Of a DNA stretch of 44,527 bases, positions 42,080 through 44,527 are shown piece after piece (positions within the stretch are counted from its first letter, which is position 1; each line of letters begins with the position of its first letter). The notes beneath the pieces were generated by a model that was not told where the DNA came from, did no database searches, and saw only the letters and a list, made by a program, of their open reading frames with translations. The position numbers were made by a program, and so were the translations under genes. Origin of the DNA: Coriobacteriia bacterium (lineage in GTDB: Bacteria; Actinomycetota; Coriobacteriia; Anaerosomatales; PALSA-660); NCBI GenBank assembly GCA_025361335.1, contig JANYAK010000050.1, forward strand, positions 1 through 44,527, written 5' to 3'.

Positions 42080-42718
42080 ATGGATCTTCCGCCGAATGTG
42101 ACACTGATCGATCATCCGCTCGTCCAGCACAAGGTAAGCATCCTGCGAGACGAGCGCACGGGCGCCAAGGAATTCCGCGAGCTTGTCCGCGAGCTTGCGA
42201 TGCTGATGGCGTACGAGGCGACGCGGGGCTTCCAGCTGGCCGAGACCACGGTCAAGACGCCCATCACCGAGACGGCGACCCGCGTGCTCGCGGGCAAGAA
42301 GGTCGCGGTCATCCCGATCCTGCGCGCCGGACTGGGCATGGTCGACGGGATCATGGAGCTTTTGCCCGCGGCCAAGGTCGGGCATATCGGGCTGTACCGC
42401 GACCCCACGACGCTCCAGCCGGTCGAGTACTACTGCAAACTGCCCGAGGACATCGGGGAGCGGGATGTCATGCTCGTGGACCCGATGCTCGCCACGGGCG
42501 GCTCCGCCGCCGCCGCGATCGGGTTTTTGCGAGCCCGCGGCGCCCGCACCATCAGGCTGCTGTCGGTCATCGCCGCTCCCGAGGGCATCGAGGCGGTCTG
42601 CGCGGCGGCATCCGACGTGCACGTCTACGTGTGCGCCATCGACAGCCACCTCAACGAGCACGGGTACATCGTGCCGGGGCTCGGTGACGCCGGTGACCGG
42701 CTCTACGGCACCAGGTAG
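42080..42718 (+). CDS. upp: Uracil phosphoribosyltransferase
   Basis: 212 residues, salvaging uracil to UMP with PRPP. The N-terminal [19 protein letters not shown] is characteristic, the PRPP-binding loop is [11 protein letters not shown], and the uracil-site motif [20 protein letters not shown], ending in GDRLYGT, is present. The ATG at 42080 gives the family length. It follows glyA by 36 bases and precedes the dCMP deaminase gene, forming a pyrimidine-supply cluster. Confidence 0.96.
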   Translation: MDLPPNVTLIDHPLVQHKVSILRDERTGAKEFRELVRELAMLMAYEATRGFQLAETTVKTPITETATRVLAGKKVAVIPILRAGLGMVDGIMELLPAAKVGHIGLYRDPTTLQPVEYYCKLPEDIGERDVMLVDPMLATGGSAAAAIGFLRARGARTIRLLSVIAAPEGIEAVCAAASDVHVYVCAIDSHLNEHGYIVPGLGDAGDRLYGTR

Positions 42719-42726
42719 GCGAGCAC

Positions 42727-43215
42727 ATGACCATCGACCCCGGCTTCCAGCGCCCCTCGTGGGACGAGTACTTCATGACCATCGCGCGTCAGGTGTCGCA
42801 GCGGTCCACCTGCCTGCGGCGTCACTGCGGCGCCGTGATCGTGAAGGATCGGCGCATGCTGTCGACCGGCTACAACGGCACGCCCAAGGGATTGCGCCAC
42901 TGTGAAGAGGTCGGCTGCCTGCGCGAGCAGCGCGGCATCGCCTCGGGCGCGAACCACGAGCTGTGTCGGGGGATCCACGCCGAGCAGAACGCCATCATCC
43001 AGGCGGCCCTGCACGGCGTCGCCATCGAGGGCGCGACGATCTACACCACGCACCAGCCCTGCGTGCTGTGCGCGAAGATGCTCATCAACGCCGGAATGAC
43101 CGAGATCGTGTTCGGCGAGTCCTACCCCGATCCGCTCTCGGAGGAGATGCTCGCCGAGGCCGGGGTCACGCGCCGCCGCTACGCCGCCGTCGAGCCGGCG
43201 GCCGACGCGTCGTGA
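42727..43215 (+). CDS. comEB: dCMP deaminase (ComEB family)
   Basis: 162 residues of the deoxycytidylate deaminase family, converting dCMP to dUMP. The zinc site is H84-A-E86 and C112-x2-C115 (PCVLCAKM). Additional Cys/His residues (C34, C60, C64) form the usual second metal site of this group. The product dUMP is the ThyX substrate. The ATG at 42727 follows upp by eight bases; the stop overlaps the next gene on GTGA at 43212-43215. ComEB-type naming reflects family, not a competence role. Confidence 0.92.
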   Translation: MTIDPGFQRPSWDEYFMTIARQVSQRSTCLRRHCGAVIVKDRRMLSTGYNGTPKGLRHCEEVGCLREQRGIASGANHELCRGIHAEQNAIIQAALHGVAIEGATIYTTHQPCVLCAKMLINAGMTEIVFGESYPDPLSEEMLAEAGVTRRRYAAVEPAADAS

Positions 43216-44351
43216 GCATCCAGCACTACGCTGCGCTCCTCGCGGTCGCGTTAGCGGCCACGCTCGTCCTGACTCCCATCGTCCGCCGCGCCTCCCTCCG
43301 GCTCGGGCTGGTGGACGCCCCCGGCGGCCGGCGCGTGCACACCACGGCCATCTCCAGGCTGGGCGGCGTGGCCATCTTCGGAGGCTTCTGCGCCGGGGTC
43401 CTGGCCCAGTGCGTCGGCGAGGTGTTCCTCGGGTGGGCGCCGTTCGTCACGCGCGGGGGGCCGCCGCTCATCGGAGCGTTCGCGGGCATGGCGGGGATCT
43501 TCATCGTCGGCCTGGTCGACGACCTCCGGGGGATGAGAGCGGGGGTCAAGCTCGCCGGCCAGGTGCTGGCGGCCGCGCTGCCGGTGGCGGCGGGACTCCG
43601 GATCGACTTCATCGGGGACCCCTTCCAGGGGGGCCTCATCCAGCTCGGCCTCATCGGCATCCCGCTCTCGCTACTGTGGATCGTCGGGTTCACCAACGTC
43701 ATCAACCTCATCGACGGGCTCGACGGCCTTGCGGCGGGCGTGTGTGCGATAGCGGCCGCCTCGTTCCTCGTCCTCGCAGCCCAGATGAACCAGCACATGG
43801 CCGGAGCGCTCACCGCGATCCTGATCGGGACGTGCCTGGGGTTCCTCCGCTACAACTTCAACCCGGCGTCCATCCATATGGGCGACTCGGGAGCGATGTT
43901 TTTGGGATTCGCGCTGGCCACGATGTCGATGCTGGGCGTCATGAAGTCGGTCGCCGCCATCACGCTGGCGGTGCCCCTCCTGGTTGCCGGCGTCCCACTG
44001 CTCGACACGCTGTCGGCCATCATCCGCCGCCGACGGCACGGCCGTCCGATCCAGGAGGCCGACGACGGCCACATCCATCACAGGCTCCTGCTCCGTGGCT
44101 TCAACCAGCGGCAGACGGTCCTCATCATCTACGGCTGGTCCATCGCCCTGGCCGTTGGCGGGTACTCGATGCGGCTGGTGCCGGCGCTGATCAAGTTCGT
44201 CGTCCTCGTCGTGCTGGCCCTGCTCTCGGCCTACATGGCCTATTGGCTGGGCCTCTTCGAGGCAGCGCGCGTGCACGGCGACGAGCGCGCCGACGAGCGC
44301 GCCGACGAGCTCGCGCACGGCGAGCCCGACCAGGGCGCGCACCTTCGCTGA
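43212..44351 (+). CDS. WecA/TagO-type undecaprenyl-phosphate sugar-1-phosphate transferase
   Basis: 379 residues with about ten transmembrane helices, of the MraY/WecA/TagO (glycosyltransferase 4) family. Conserved features are the [18 protein letters not shown] cytoplasmic loop, DDLRG near 100, [12 protein letters not shown] near 160, [10 protein letters not shown] and the [11 protein letters not shown] loop that distinguishes WecA/TagO from MraY. It starts glycan assembly on undecaprenyl phosphate for teichoic-acid-like or capsule polymers. The C-terminal tail is charged and contains a 12-base DNA repeat encoding DERA twice. GTG start overlaps comEB. In Bacillus this locus leads to the atp operon, which is not in this window. 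Confidence 0.9.
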   Translation: MSIQHYAALLAVALAATLVLTPIVRRASLRLGLVDAPGGRRVHTTAISRLGGVAIFGGFCAGVLAQCVGEVFLGWAPFVTRGGPPLIGAFAGMAGIFIVGLVDDLRGMRAGVKLAGQVLAAALPVAAGLRIDFIGDPFQGGLIQLGLIGIPLSLLWIVGFTNVINLIDGLDGLAAGVCAIAAASFLVLAAQMNQHMAGALTAILIGTCLGFLRYNFNPASIHMGDSGAMFLGFALATMSMLGVMKSVAAITLAVPLLVAGVPLLDTLSAIIRRRRHGRPIQEADDGHIHHRLLLRGFNQRQTVLIIYGWSIALAVGGYSMRLVPALIKFVVLVVLALLSAYMAYWLGLFEAARVHGDERADERADELAHGEPDQGAHLR

Positions 44352-44401
44352 GGCACCCTCGCGGCGCCGTATTCAGGTTCGTTCATCCGTTCCGTAGTGC
44401 C

Positions 44402-44527
44402 TCATAATGAAAGGTACTCGAGGACCTGATTCGCTGCCTCAGAATCAATGTACTCGAGCTCGGGTGCCTCCACCTCCTCTTTCCATCTCGGGTTCTTGCG
44501 GGCGTTGAGCTTGTAGAGCTTGCCTTG
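44402..44527 (-). CDS. C-terminal end of an unidentified protein (partial)
   Basis: The minus strand reads QGKLYKLNARKNPRWKEEV, then an acidic stretch and ends AANQVLEYLSL with a TGA at 44404-44402. The frame is open to the window edge and the protein begins outside. The KLYKLN phrase resembles the C-terminus of winged-helix regulators or their nucleotidyltransferase fusions, but 41 residues are too few for assignment. The DNA is less GC-rich than the rest of the window, suggesting recently acquired sequence. Confidence 0.5.
   Translation of the reverse strand, partial: QGKLYKLNARKNPRWKEEVEAPELEYIDSEAANQVLEYLSL

Noticed and set aside
40667-42661. 664-codon open frame on the minus strand
   Set aside because: Fully antisense to glyA, upp and rpiB; Arg/Asp/His-rich with no domain; a typical high-GC shadow.

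Overview
The window is GC-rich, densely packed bacterial chromosome. Several features point to Actinomycetota, most likely class Coriobacteriia: a complex I operon without nuoE, nuoF and nuoG, a flavin-dependent thymidylate synthase, RlmH, a ComEB-type dCMP deaminase, frequent GTG/TTG starts and stop/start overlaps. The taxonomic call is an inference from gene content. I saw no rRNA, tRNA or CRISPR array.

Left edge (1-2965) is accessory DNA. It holds one end of an IS21-family element inserted into an AbiEii-type toxin gene, a DUF234-type AAA ATPase behind an inverted-repeat operator, and a HepT/MntA toxin-antitoxin pair whose antitoxin carries an N-terminal helix-turn-helix. A polytopic membrane protein (2969-4513) follows. 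Next is the 11-gene nuoABCDHIJKLMN operon (4761-14321). It encodes the quinone-reducing and proton-pumping parts of complex I but no NADH-oxidising module, and has a repeat-rich promoter region.

The middle (14486-25909) has an HtrA protease followed by RlmH, a 3-hydroxyisobutyrate-dehydrogenase-family enzyme, a CreD-like membrane protein, a lipoprotein nuclease read towards creD, argS, a RelE/Phd toxin-antitoxin pair, and aspartate-family genes (lysA, hom, thrB). SppA and then a tight cluster follow: metallophosphoesterase, cyclic 2,3-diphosphoglycerate synthetase, 2-phosphoglycerate kinase, Fsa-type transaldolase and rho, joined by overlapping stops and starts. The kinase and synthetase together form the two-step route from 2-phosphoglycerate to cyclic 2,3-diphosphoglycerate, best known from thermophilic methanogens. 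This is the most striking biology in the window.

The right part (30081-44351) resembles the Bacillus fsa-rho-rpmE-tdk-prfA-prmC-ywlC-rpiB-glyA-upp neighbourhood. Here thyX and a DUF1385 gene sit where tdk would be, and comEB plus a WecA/TagO-type transferase lie at the end. A DEAD-box helicase and a small Cys-rich protein are inserted on the minus strand between rho and rpmE. Ribosomal protein L31 carries an unusually long Ala/Glu/Pro tail and follows a hairpin leader. The last ~125 bases hold the C-terminal end of a minus-strand gene in noticeably less GC-rich DNA.
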